This document shows positions 34,568 through 42,897 of a stretch of 64,000 nucleotides of DNA, one piece after another (position 1 is the first letter of the stretch; each line of letters begins with the position of its first letter). Below the pieces are notes generated by a model that searched no databases, was not told the DNA's origin, and saw nothing but the letters and a program-made list of their open reading frames with translations. The stretch spans positions 24,838 through 88,837 of the forward strand of contig NZ_JAAUWT010000020.1 of NCBI RefSeq assembly GCF_014694455.1, in the 5' to 3' direction. The DNA is from Vibrio sp. S9_S30 (GTDB taxonomy: Bacteria; Pseudomonadota; Gammaproteobacteria; Enterobacterales; Vibrionaceae). The position numbers were made by a program, and so were the translations under genes.

Positions 34568-35818
34568 CTATTTGCTGTCGTAGGCTTTTTTTATTTCTTC
34601 CGCAATCACCGCAATGCCTTTTTGCATCGCCTCATCGTCTTGCACGTAGTTCATGCGTAAACATTGGTGTGCGTGATCCCATTCGTCTTCCTGTCCAATA
34701 AAGAAATACTCACCCGGAACAATCAGAACGCCTCGGTCTTTCAGTCGTTGGTACAATTCCACTGTGGTAATAGGTAACTCATCAAACCACAACCATAAGA
34801 AGATAGCCCCTTCCGGTTTATGAATGCGAAAACGTGGGTCATCGATGGCCTCTTGTAGAAGCTGAACGGCGCGTTGAGATTTCTGTTGATAGAACGGTTT
34901 GATGGTATGTTGGCTCAGGCTGAGTAAATCACCAGATTCAATCATGTGCTTACCTAGGGCTGGACCTAAACTTCCTGGCGCTAAGCTAATGATACCATTC
35001 ATATTAGCGAGGGCTTGAGTGACTTCCTCGTTGGCGATCACAATGCCACATCGAAGCCCCGGTAAACCGAGCTTAGACATGCTCATGCACAGAATGGTGT
35101 TGTCGTTCCAAAATGGCGTCACATCTTCAAAGATGATGTTTGGGAAAGGTGTTCCATAGGCATTATCAATGATCAACGGAATATCGTTTTCACGTGCCAG
35201 TTTATCCAACTTACGAATTTCTTCGTCCGTTAACACGTTGCCAGTTGGGTTGGTTGGCCTTGATGCACAAATTGCCGCAACAGATTTATCCACTTTTAGC
35301 TGCTCAAAATCCACATGGTATTTGAACATGCGATTATCCAGCATTTCGATCTCAGGGTGGTAAGACACGAAAATGTCATCGTCAATGCCTGTATCACCAT
35401 AGCCTATGTATTCGGGGGCAAGAGGAAGTAATATTTTTTTGTGCGAGCCATCAGATTGCTGACCAGCAAACAGGTTAAAAAGGTAGAAAAAGCCACTTTG
35501 ACTGCCATTGGTTAGGCTGATGTTTTTTTCTGAAACGTCCCACCCATAAGTTTCTTTCAATAGAGAAGCTAAAGCGGATATAAACGCATTTTTACCTTGA
35601 GGACCATCATAGTTCGCCATGGAGGCTACCAGCTCTCCACTTTCCAGCATTTCGGTACTGGCTTGATGAAAATAGTCGAGCATTGCAGGAATAGCGGCAG
35701 GGTTACCGCCTCCGAGCATGATGGCACCTGGCGTACGAAGGCCATCGTTTAAGTCGTCCATTAGCTGGGTAATACCTGAATATCGATTAAATTTGTCACC
35801 AAATGTAGAGAACTGCAT
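34568..35818 (-). CDS. avtA: Valine-pyruvate aminotransferase AvtA
   Basis: Fold type I PLP aminotransferase that interconverts valine plus pyruvate with 2-oxoisovalerate plus alanine. 416 residues; the N-terminal FGDKFNRYSGITQLMDDLNDGL and the LGGGNPA segment are characteristic of AvtA. The PLP lysine is K249 in MSMSKLGLPGLRCG, and the substrate segment SRPTNPTGNV is near 187-195. Single gene, convergent with ibpA. It links functionally to the ilv operon at the start of the window. Confidence 0.95.
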   Translation of the reverse strand: MQFSTFGDKFNRYSGITQLMDDLNDGLRTPGAIMLGGGNPAAIPAMLDYFHQASTEMLESGELVASMANYDGPQGKNAFISALASLLKETYGWDVSEKNISLTNGSQSGFFYLFNLFAGQQSDGSHKKILLPLAPEYIGYGDTGIDDDIFVSYHPEIEMLDNRMFKYHVDFEQLKVDKSVAAICASRPTNPTGNVLTDEEIRKLDKLARENDIPLIIDNAYGTPFPNIIFEDVTPFWNDNTILCMSMSKLGLPGLRCGIVIANEEVTQALANMNGIISLAPGSLGPALGKHMIESGDLLSLSQHTIKPFYQQKSQRAVQLLQEAIDDPRFRIHKPEGAIFLWLWFDELPITTVELYQRLKDRGVLIVPGEYFFIGQEDEWDHAHQCLRMNYVQDDEAMQKGIAVIAEEIKKAYDSK

Positions 35819-36195
35819 TACTTCTTTTCCTAAATATTTTTTGCCATCTGTTGTGTAGCGACTGAATCAAGGTGGTTTGTGATTCAGCGCTGATACTTAT
35901 GTTGATAATTTATTGTGCAAGACTGCCCAACATACATTATCGAAACAGGAAGTAAAGAGGGTAAGAAGCTTTGTTTTTCATGGTGTAAAAGCAAGGAGGG
36001 AGGGGACGAGAAGCTCATTTTTACGTAGCTCATTGCAATGATAAGGAGATCAACTAAAGCGATGAAACTCTATTCAGCACTTAGAATTGTGACTTTGGAG
36101 GAAGAGTCAAATTGATTATTGGGAGATGTAACAATTAAATTTCTCATGTTTATAAATATAATCCAATTTTTAAATCATGATGTATAAGTGCGAAT
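35819..36195. other. Gene-free region between avtA and the small lipoprotein gene
   Basis: About 377 bases between divergent genes. A TATAAT at 36157-36162 lies 34 bases before the lipoprotein start but has no good -35. A 17-codon frame from 36061 is too short and unsupported. Nothing else recognised. Confidence 0.4.
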
Positions 36196-36561
36196 ATGAA
36201 ACTAAGAACATTAACTATTCTGTCCACAGCACTGCTGCTGTCTGCGTGTAATATTAACAACTACCAAGCCGCTGCACCTACTGCCTCTGAAAAAGACATT
36301 GAGATGGCGAAAGAAGCATTAGCGCACATACCTAACATGAAGGTGACTGAAGACGGTTATATTGAATACGTTCAAAGCCTTCCTAGTAGTGGCTATAAAT
36401 GGAATACAACCACCATTAATAAAATCAGCAAAGAGTGGTCTTGCAAGCAAGCTTACAATTTTTTGGAGAAAGGGTTTGTAACGCGTATGTTTTTCAAAGG
36501 TCAGGGTGGTCGTGAAGAGTACTTCGACAAAGCACGTTGTGACGCGGAAGAAGCGAACTGA
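36196..36561 (+). CDS. Small predicted outer-membrane lipoprotein, function unknown
   Basis: 121 residues. Residues 1-17 are a lipoprotein signal and LSAC (C18) a lipobox; the next residue is N rather than D, so export to the outer membrane is likely. The mature part contains two further cysteines (in EWSCKQAY and KARCDAEE) that could form a disulfide, and an aromatic-rich centre (GYIEYVQSLPSSGYKWN). No family recognised. Monocistronic, followed by a strong terminator. Confidence 0.75.
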   Translation: MKLRTLTILSTALLLSACNINNYQAAAPTASEKDIEMAKEALAHIPNMKVTEDGYIEYVQSLPSSGYKWNTTTINKISKEWSCKQAYNFLEKGFVTRMFFKGQGGREEYFDKARCDAEEAN

Positions 36562-36581
36562 TTTTTACCTGTGAATTCATT

Positions 36582-36609
36582 AAAAAGGAAGCCTGATGGC
36601 TTCCTTTTT
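36582..36609. terminator. Bidirectional terminator before glyS end
   Basis: AAAAAGGAAGCC / GGCTTCCTTTTT, 12-bp perfect stem with a 4-base loop, between the convergent lipoprotein gene and glyS. Confidence 0.93.
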
Positions 36610-36625
36610 GACGTTTATACCTAAA

Positions 36626-38692
36626 TTACTTCTGCAGAAGCGAAATATCCGCAATCTGTAGGAATAGGTTGCGTAGGTTGTTGAGTAGCGTTAGACGGTT
36701 CTTCTTCAGCGCTTCGTCATCGGTCATGACCATGACGTTGTCGAAAAACGCATCCACAGGATCACGCAGATCAGCAAGCTTGCTGAGGGCTTCTTGGTAG
36801 TTGCCTGTCGCGAATGCGGGCTCTAATGCTTCTGTCATGACTTCCACGTTTTCAGCCAGTGCTTTTTCGGCGTCTTCTTGAAGAAGTGCTAAATCGATAT
36901 CTGCTGTCAACTCACCATCAAATTTCGCCAGAATGTTACCTACACGCTTGTTTGCGGCGGCTAGAGCTTCTGCGGCTTCCAACTCACGGAAGTGAGACAC
37001 CGCTTTAACTCGTTGGTCAAAGTCTGCGGGTTTGGTTGGGCGACGAGCCAGTACAGCCTGAATGATATCAATGCTGAATCCTGCGTCTTGGTACCATGCA
37101 CGGAAACGACCCAGCATAAAGTCGATGACGTCCGCTTCAACGTTGTCGTTGGTTAGCTTATCGCCTAGTAATGCTTTCGCTTTACTGATCAAATCAGTCA
37201 GGTCGAGGTTATAGCCATTTTCAACGATGATGCGCAGCACACCTAATGATGCGCGACGTAACGCGAATGGATCAGAGCCTTTTGGTGCTTGACCAATCCC
37301 GAAGATACCAACGATGGTGTCTAGCTTGTCTGCCATGGCTACTGCCGATGAAATCCCCGTGCTTGGGAGGTCGTCACCCGCAAAACGAGGCATGTATTGT
37401 TCGTAAAGCGCGAGTGCGACTTGCTCGTCTTCGCCATCGTGTTTTGCGTAGTGCATGCCCATCACACCTTGCGTATCCGTGAATTCGAATACCATAGAGG
37501 TCATAAGGTCACATTTCGCTAGAAGACCAGCACGCTTCGACTTTTCAACGTCCGCATCAATTTGCTCAGCGATATAGCCTGCAAGCTCTGTGATACGGTC
37601 TGTTTTGTCTTTGATCGTCCCCAATTGCTTCTGGAAGATGGCTTGGTCTAGCTCAGGAAGACGGTCGATAAGTGGGCGCTTACGGTCGGTGTTGAAGAAG
37701 AATTCCGCATCCGCAAGACGTGGACGTACAACCTTCTCGTTACCTTCGATTACGTGGCGAGGCTCTTTCGACTCGATGTTCGACACGAAGATAAAGTTTG
37801 GCAAAAGATTCTTATCGGCATCATAAACAGGGAAGTACTTTTGGTCGCCTTTCATGGTGTAAACCAACGCTTCAGAAGGCACCTTTAAGAACTCTTCTTC
37901 GAACTTCGCCGTTAATACGACGGGCCATTCAACCAGAGAGGTGACTTCTTCAACCAGATCATCTTCTAGGTCAGCTATACCGCCAACGGCCGCCGCGGCT
38001 TGTTGAGCGTCCGCAAGAATGATGGCTTTACGTGTTTCGTAATCGGCCATCACTTTACCGCGTTCTTCTAGAATTGCAGGGTATTGGTCGGCAGAGTCGA
38101 TAGTGAACGCTTGCTTGCCCATGAAACGGTGGCCACGGATAGTACGAGCCGATGCGACTCCTAGGATCTCGCCTTCGATTAGTTCATCACCGAGCAGCAC
38201 AGTCAGCGTTTTCACGGGACGGATAAATTGAATGTCTGAGCTGCCCCAGCGCATGGCTTTAGGAATGGGCAGGTCCGCCAGTGCTTTCGCCGCGATGTCT
38301 ATTACCAATTCTTGAACGGATTTGCCAGCCACTTCTTGTTTGAAGAGTAACCACTCGCCTTTGTCGGTTTTCAGGCGGTCGGCTTGCTCAACCGTAATAC
38401 CGTTACCGCGCGCCCAACCTTGTGCTGCTTTGGTTGCGTTGCCTTCGGCATCGAATGCCACAGAGAGAGCAGGACCGCGTTTTTCAACCACTTTGTCTGC
38501 TTGCCTTTCCGCGAGGTTCGCCACTTTCAGCGCGAGGCGGCGAGGCGCAGCAAACCATTTAACGCCTTCATGAGAAAGCTCTGCCGATTTTAGACCCGCT
38601 TCAAAGTTAGCAGCAAAGGCTTCTGCTAGTGAACGAAGTGCCGTTGGTGGAAGTTCTTCCGTGCCCAGTTCAATTAGAAAATTCTTCGCCAT
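36626..38692 (-). CDS. glyS: Glycyl-tRNA synthetase beta subunit GlyS
   Basis: Large subunit of the alpha2beta2 bacterial glycyl-tRNA synthetase, which binds tRNA. 688 residues, the family length. N-terminus FLIELGTEELPPTALRSL, the HD-like region TQGVMGMHYAKHDGE near 415-430, and a C-terminal DALR-type anticodon-binding region from about 580. It starts 2 bases after the glyQ stop. Confidence 0.97.
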   Translation of the reverse strand: MAKNFLIELGTEELPPTALRSLAEAFAANFEAGLKSAELSHEGVKWFAAPRRLALKVANLAERQADKVVEKRGPALSVAFDAEGNATKAAQGWARGNGITVEQADRLKTDKGEWLLFKQEVAGKSVQELVIDIAAKALADLPIPKAMRWGSSDIQFIRPVKTLTVLLGDELIEGEILGVASARTIRGHRFMGKQAFTIDSADQYPAILEERGKVMADYETRKAIILADAQQAAAAVGGIADLEDDLVEEVTSLVEWPVVLTAKFEEEFLKVPSEALVYTMKGDQKYFPVYDADKNLLPNFIFVSNIESKEPRHVIEGNEKVVRPRLADAEFFFNTDRKRPLIDRLPELDQAIFQKQLGTIKDKTDRITELAGYIAEQIDADVEKSKRAGLLAKCDLMTSMVFEFTDTQGVMGMHYAKHDGEDEQVALALYEQYMPRFAGDDLPSTGISSAVAMADKLDTIVGIFGIGQAPKGSDPFALRRASLGVLRIIVENGYNLDLTDLISKAKALLGDKLTNDNVEADVIDFMLGRFRAWYQDAGFSIDIIQAVLARRPTKPADFDQRVKAVSHFRELEAAEALAAANKRVGNILAKFDGELTADIDLALLQEDAEKALAENVEVMTEALEPAFATGNYQEALSKLADLRDPVDAFFDNVMVMTDDEALKKNRLTLLNNLRNLFLQIADISLLQK

Positions 38693-38694
38693 GA

Positions 38695-39612
38695 TTATTT
38701 ACCTTCCTTCTTACACATAGGGAAGCCAAGTGCTTCACGTGACGCGTAGTACGCTTCTGCAACGGATTTCGTTAGGTTACGAATACGAAGGATGTAACGT
38801 TGACGCTCGGTGACTGAAATCGCTTTACGAGCGTCAAGTAGGTTGAAGGCGTGACCAGCTTTAAGAATACGCTCGTAGGCGGGAAGCGGCAGTGGTTTTT
38901 CCAGTTCAAGTAGCTCTTTACACTCTTTTTCACACTGTTCGAAGAAAGTGAATAGGAAATCTACATCGGCGTGTTCGAAGTTGTACGTTGATTGTTCCAC
39001 TTCGTTTTGGTGGAAAATGTCACCATAAGTGACGTTTGAGCCGTCTGGCGCAACGTTCCACACAAGGTCGTAAACGGAATCGACTTCCTGAATGTACATG
39101 GCAAGACGTTCGATACCGTAAGTGATCTCACCGGTCACGGGCTTACACTCAAGACCGCCCACCTGTTGGAAGTAGGTAAACTGAGTCACTTCCATGCCGT
39201 TTAGCCACACTTCCCAGCCTAAGCCCCATGCACCTAAAGTTGGGTTTTCCCAATTGTCTTCTACGAAACGAATATCGTGAACCAGTGGGTCGATACCAAG
39301 TACTTCAAGTGAGCCTAAGTACAACTCCTGAATATTATCTGGAGAGGGTTTTAGCGCTACTTGGAATTGATAGTAGTGCTGCAGACGGTTTGGGTTTTCA
39401 CCATAGCGACCATCGGTAGGACGGCGTGAAGGTTGAACGTAGGCCGTAGACATTGGTTCTGGACCAAGTGCACGCAGACATGTCATTGGGTGAGAGGTGC
39501 CAGCACCGACTTCCATATCCAAAGGTTGTACAATCGTACAGCCGTTTTGAGCCCAATAATCCTGCAGCGCGAGGATCATTCCCTGGAAGGTTTTGATATC
39601 GTAATTTTGCAT
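38695..39612 (-). CDS. glyQ: Glycyl-tRNA synthetase alpha subunit GlyQ
   Basis: Catalytic subunit that activates glycine. 305 residues with the highly conserved segment CTIVQPLDMEVGAGTSHPMT (25-44), RRPTDGRYGENPNRLQHYYQ and the class II motifs FVEDNWENPTLGAWGLGWEVW. Upstream, the leader is shared territory with the oppositely oriented Mn riboswitch transcript. Confidence 0.98.
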   Translation of the reverse strand: MQNYDIKTFQGMILALQDYWAQNGCTIVQPLDMEVGAGTSHPMTCLRALGPEPMSTAYVQPSRRPTDGRYGENPNRLQHYYQFQVALKPSPDNIQELYLGSLEVLGIDPLVHDIRFVEDNWENPTLGAWGLGWEVWLNGMEVTQFTYFQQVGGLECKPVTGEITYGIERLAMYIQEVDSVYDLVWNVAPDGSNVTYGDIFHQNEVEQSTYNFEHADVDFLFTFFEQCEKECKELLELEKPLPLPAYERILKAGHAFNLLDARKAISVTERQRYILRIRNLTKSVAEAYYASREALGFPMCKKEGK

Positions 39613-39787
39613 AGTCAGGTTCGCGCGATTCTTATGTATGATTTATTGAAAATAACCATTGAGTATACCCAGTTCTTTGCTTGCCGAGTAGAGGAAATAT
39701 CGCTTAAACCTTGCTCAAAACAGACATTTCACACCAAACCCGTCGGAACTCTCGCAAAATTGACATTTTATGCGCAAATAGAGGCGT

Positions 39788-39817
39788 TTGATGACATGTG
39801 TAACTTGCCATTATAAG
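39788..39817 (+). promoter_or_regulatory. Promoter of the Mn riboswitch transcript
   Basis: TTGATG (39788-39793), 18-base spacer, TATAAG (39812-39817); transcription would start near 39824, right at the predicted 5' edge of the riboswitch. Confidence 0.55.
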
Positions 39818-39824
39818 ACGCAAA

Positions 39825-39936
39825 TTCTACAATCAGGCTGTCTTTGGGGAGTAGCTTACCCGTCCTTCTTGGAAGCAGGATAGGTTTGTACGTCAACATA
39901 TTTGATGAAAACATCATGGCGTACGAGACTCAACCA
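39825..39936 (+). ncRNA. yybP-ykoY manganese riboswitch
   Basis: The leader of the Mn exporter gene contains the conserved core elements of this class: TTTGGGGAGTAGC at 39843-39855, and GTACGTCAACAT ... ATGGCGTACGAGAC around 39888-39929. These form the two docked loops that bind Mn2+. Downstream, ACTCAACC (39928-39935) can pair with GGTTGAGT (39957-39964). A second strong hairpin (AGACAAGGTTCACA at 39978-39991 with TGTGAAACTTGTCT at 40006-40019) lies just before the gene. These are the likely switching parts. Recognition is by sequence; folding not computed. Confidence 0.88.
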
Positions 39937-40057
39937 CCTAAAAAATTATCGCATTAGGTTGAGTTTAGCGAGACCATAGACAAGGTTCACAAACCAGGGG
40001 TGGGGTGTGAAACTTGTCTTTGGTTGTATTCAAATTCCCTACCCCATTGAGCATGTC

Positions 40058-40624
40058 GTGAGCGTTCTAGCTATATCCATTGCCAGTGTTACTCTGGCAG
40101 AGATTGGGGACAAAACCCAATTACTCTCTCTTATACTTGCCAGCCGGTATCGAAAACCAGTACCTATTGTGCTTGCTATCTTTTTGGCGACGTTATTGAA
40201 TCACTCCCTTGCTGCGTGGCTTGGTGTGGTGGTGGCGGATCACTTGTCTCAAGAGGTGTTACGCTGGGTTGTCGTACTCAGTTTTTTCGCGATGGCGCTA
40301 TGGGTATTGATTCCAGACAAAATGGATGAAGAAGAAGGGGACGTTTCGTTTCGTGGTCCTTTTGTGGCTAGCTTTATTGCGTTTTTTATTGCAGAGATTG
40401 GCGACAAAACGCAGGTTGCGACGTCTATTCTTGGGGCGCAGTTCTCTGAACATCTCCTGATGGTGATTATCGGTACGACTATCGGTATGATGCTGGCCAA
40501 TGTGCCTGTTGTGATGATCGGTAAATTCAGTGGAGACAAACTGCCACTGACCCTGATTAGGAAAGCCACTTGTGTGCTCTTTATTTTACTGGCTATCGGT
40601 GCGCTTGTTTTTGGTACGGAGTAA
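40058..40624 (+). CDS. mneA: Manganese exporter, TMEM165/GDT1 (UPF0016) family, MneA-like
   Basis: Inner-membrane exporter of Mn2+; the Vibrio cholerae relative MneA protects against Mn toxicity. 188 residues, six hydrophobic helices in two inverted halves, each with the family motif EIGDKT (15-20 and 113-118) that lines the metal path. The GTG at 40058 (MSVLAISIASV) is chosen because the family starts here; another in-frame GTG at 40007 lies inside the leader hairpin. The ribosome site is weak for both. Regulation by the upstream Mn riboswitch supports the function. Confidence 0.9.
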   Translation: MSVLAISIASVTLAEIGDKTQLLSLILASRYRKPVPIVLAIFLATLLNHSLAAWLGVVVADHLSQEVLRWVVVLSFFAMALWVLIPDKMDEEEGDVSFRGPFVASFIAFFIAEIGDKTQVATSILGAQFSEHLLMVIIGTTIGMMLANVPVVMIGKFSGDKLPLTLIRKATCVLFILLAIGALVFGTE

Positions 40625-40712
40625 TCCATTGTATTTGTGAAAACAGACACATATTTCGTTTTTACGAAATGGTATGTTGCCAATGAAGAGTGTGAAACAA
40701 GAGGGTAAAACC

Positions 40713-40970
40713 ATGTTAACGCGCTATATGGGCATGACACCGCAAAGTCAAAGTTATCTGTTTACGTGTGGATTGGGGCTGACGCTACTGGGAATGGTGT
40801 TAACCGAGATGTGGCTGCCAATGGTGGTCGGTGCCATCATCATGACGGGGTTAGCTGTTGAGTCTTGGATTCGGGTGCAACATTTGATTCCAATGAGAAA
40901 AGATCTGAGAGAGCTGCATCATCAGATAGAACATGTCCAGCACCAGCTTCGATCCAAAAACGGAGAATGA
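40713..40970 (+). CDS. Small inner-membrane protein with C-terminal coiled coil, function unknown
   Basis: 85 residues from the ATG with GAGGG 7 bases before it (a 13-codon upstream extension lacks such a site). Two hydrophobic segments (about 13-32 and 35-53) are followed by a charged helix rich in H, Q, R and E (LRELHHQIEHVQHQLRSKNGE) that looks like a short coiled coil. No family recognised. It lies 88 bases after mneA and may be co-transcribed; a strong terminator follows. Confidence 0.75.
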   Translation: MLTRYMGMTPQSQSYLFTCGLGLTLLGMVLTEMWLPMVVGAIIMTGLAVESWIRVQHLIPMRKDLRELHHQIEHVQHQLRSKNGE

Positions 40971-40976
40971 AAATTC

Positions 40977-41012
40977 AAAAAGAGGGTAAGTCTAGGCTTG
41001 CCCTCTTTTTTT
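40977..41012 (+). terminator. Terminator after the mneA region
   Basis: AAAAAGAGGGTAAG / CTTGCCCTCTTTTT, about 14-bp stem with one G-U pair, 6-base loop and a 9-base T run; 6 bases after the preceding stop. Confidence 0.92.
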
Positions 41013-41049
41013 GTTGTATCGGCGGCGAGAGCAGAGACAGCAAGGCAAC

Positions 41050-41298
41050 CTAATCCATCCCTTTTTTGATCAGATATTGGTAAGGCAAGGAATCAATCTG
41101 GCTTCCTATTAACTGGTGATCCATAAAACGACAAAAGCTCGGAATATCGCGCGTTGTTGAAGGGTCATCGGCCTTCACGAGCAAGACATCCCCATTTTCC
41201 ATGTTTCGAATGGTTTTTCTTACCATCATGACCGGTTCTGGGCAGCGAAGACCTTCCGCCTCCAGAATTTTGGTCGCAAGAGTTGGATCAAAAGTCAT
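41050..41298 (-). CDS. tusA: Sulfur carrier protein TusA
   Basis: Carries persulfide sulfur from IscS to the TusBCD relay for tRNA 2-thiouridine synthesis. 82 residues; the active cysteine is C19 in EGLRCPEPVMMVRKTIR, the Cys-Pro motif of the family. Monocistronic. Confidence 0.95.
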   Translation of the reverse strand: MTFDPTLATKILEAEGLRCPEPVMMVRKTIRNMENGDVLLVKADDPSTTRDIPSFCRFMDHQLIGSQIDSLPYQYLIKKGMD

Positions 41299-41434
41299 AG
41301 TTGTGCGTTCAATTTGGTTTTGGAGGGCAAATCATACTGATGTCGAAAAAATATTCAATAAAGTCTTGGCAAACACAAAAAATCCATGTAATTTATTTTT
41401 TAACAATTAAATAACATTTGAGCTAGGGGTGTTG

Positions 41435-41617
41435 ATGCTAACGCAGTTAGACCGACTTACGATTTACAGCGTATTGTGCTTTATTACATTTTGCGCGCTG
41501 ATACTTAGAAGCTCATCTGAAGTCTCTCTTTTACCACTAATTGGCTTGTTTTCAACCATTTTTGGTATTTGGGTAGAAATGCATCGCTGGCAGAAACACA
41601 GCGAAAAACAGAATTAA
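41435..41617 (+). CDS. Small two-helix membrane protein, function unknown
   Basis: 60 residues from the ATG at 41435, with AGGGG 5 bases upstream (GTG and TTG codons just before are in frame but overlap that site). Hydrophobic segments cover about 8-25 and 32-47; the C-terminal HRWQKHSEKQN is basic and probably cytoplasmic. Followed by a clear terminator, which supports it as a real gene. Confidence 0.6.
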   Translation: MLTQLDRLTIYSVLCFITFCALILRSSSEVSLLPLIGLFSTIFGIWVEMHRWQKHSEKQN

Positions 41618-41665
41618 CACGACACTACTATACATTCCGACACTATCCCATTTTTCTTGGGCTTC

Positions 41666-41690
41666 CCCGCTGAAAGGCGGGATTTTTTTT
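41666..41690 (+). terminator. Terminator after the 60-residue membrane protein gene
   Basis: CCCGC / GCGGG stem with a 6-base loop, then AT and a run of eight T. Confidence 0.8.
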
Positions 41691-41802
41691 ACTTTTTATT
41701 TACAACTCTATCGATTTTTACGTCACATCTACTTAGATCTTTACCGAATGTCTCTCGCCTTAATTTTGCTATTATGACGTTTTCCACAAACGAGTCTGTG
41801 CT

Positions 41803-42747
41803 TTGGAATTAGAAGAGATCTACCGCCGTGATTTAAATTTGCTGGTGGCGTTGCGAATCATTATAGAAGAAGGCAGTGTGAGCCGAGCTGCGACTCGGTT
41901 GAACCTGAGTCAATCAGCCATGAGCCGTGTGCTTGGACGATTACGCCAATTGGTTGGCGATCCACTATTCGTTCGACAAGGTCAGCACTTAATACCAACG
42001 GAAAAAGCGATTGAACTGAATCAAGCCCTTGGCGAACCACTTGAATCGTTACGTTCGTTATTAACGCCAGAACGATTTGACCCAACGACTTGCGATCAGA
42101 CATTCACGATAGCGACGACAGATTACGCCATGCAGACCATTTTTCCGTTTGCATTGCCTCGGATATACCAAGAAGCCCCTCAAGTAAAATTTGAATTCAT
42201 TCCATTGATTGACGATCAGCTTCCACAGCAGTTGACACATCAAGGTGCCGATTTGGCGATTTGTCGCCCTACTGGCTCGGTAGAGCCATTGAACAGTGAT
42301 CGGCTAGGACGTGTTGGCGTATCTTGCCTGATTTCGAAGCAACACCCGATTGCCCATAGCGACATGCGACTGCACGATTACCTTGAATACCCACATGCGA
42401 TGATAGCGATAAGCGATGGCGTCAAAGCGTTACTTGATCAGGCGCTAAGTAGCCAGCCTGCTCGAAATATGGTGCTTCGTGCCTACCATTTAGAAGCGGC
42501 TTTAGCGATTGTGGACACCTTGCCGCTGATCATTACCGTTCCTGCCGACTTAGCCTATTTGGTCGCAGATCGTTACGACCTATTGGTTAAACCGCTTCCT
42601 TTTGAATTTACACCGTTTGAGTACTCGATGATTTGGCATTCTAGAAGCGATCACTCGCCAGCTCAGGAATGGTTGAGAACGATGGTAAAAGAGGAATGCA
42701 GTCGGTTAATTGCAAAGCGAGTGGAAGACCTAGGGCTCGATGATTAA
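41803..42747 (+). CDS. LysR-family transcriptional regulator
   Basis: 314 residues. N-terminal winged helix-turn-helix at about 10-70 (RDLNLLVALRIIIEEGSVSRAATRLNLSQSAMSRVLGRLR-type region with SVSRAATRLNLSQSAMSR at 25-42), then a periplasmic-binding-like effector domain from about 95. The sequence resembles the NodD/YbeF branch that acts on aromatic or small-acid ligands; ligand unknown. It opens with TTG at 41803 with only a weak ribosome site, so the exact start is uncertain. Neighbouring acuI is convergent. Confidence 0.88.
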   Translation: MELEEIYRRDLNLLVALRIIIEEGSVSRAATRLNLSQSAMSRVLGRLRQLVGDPLFVRQGQHLIPTEKAIELNQALGEPLESLRSLLTPERFDPTTCDQTFTIATTDYAMQTIFPFALPRIYQEAPQVKFEFIPLIDDQLPQQLTHQGADLAICRPTGSVEPLNSDRLGRVGVSCLISKQHPIAHSDMRLHDYLEYPHAMIAISDGVKALLDQALSSQPARNMVLRAYHLEAALAIVDTLPLIITVPADLAYLVADRYDLLVKPLPFEFTPFEYSMIWHSRSDHSPAQEWLRTMVKEECSRLIAKRVEDLGLDD

Positions 42748-42822
42748 GAAACCTCGGCTTTGAATAAGAAGCTAAAAAGTAGGGATTGACGGATTAAAAA
42801 GGGTAGAGGATTCCGTGATTTT

Positions 42823-42845
42823 TGGGTCAGACAATGTCTGACCCA
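42823..42845. terminator. Perfect inverted repeat between the LysR gene and acuI
   Basis: TGGGTCAGA / TCTGACCCA, 9-bp perfect stem, 5-base loop, followed on the plus strand by TGATTTATTTTTT. It lies between convergent genes; probably a terminator for the LysR gene. The T tract is offset, so strength is uncertain. Confidence 0.65.
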
Positions 42846-42897
42846 TGATTTATTTTTTCCAATGAGTTTTGGCGTTGTTTGCTAACGGGACACAGTG

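Noticed and set aside
39433..39816. 127-codon plus-strand open frame antisense to glyQ
   Set aside because: Runs through the conserved glyQ gene on the other strand and ends in the riboswitch promoter; a shadow frame.
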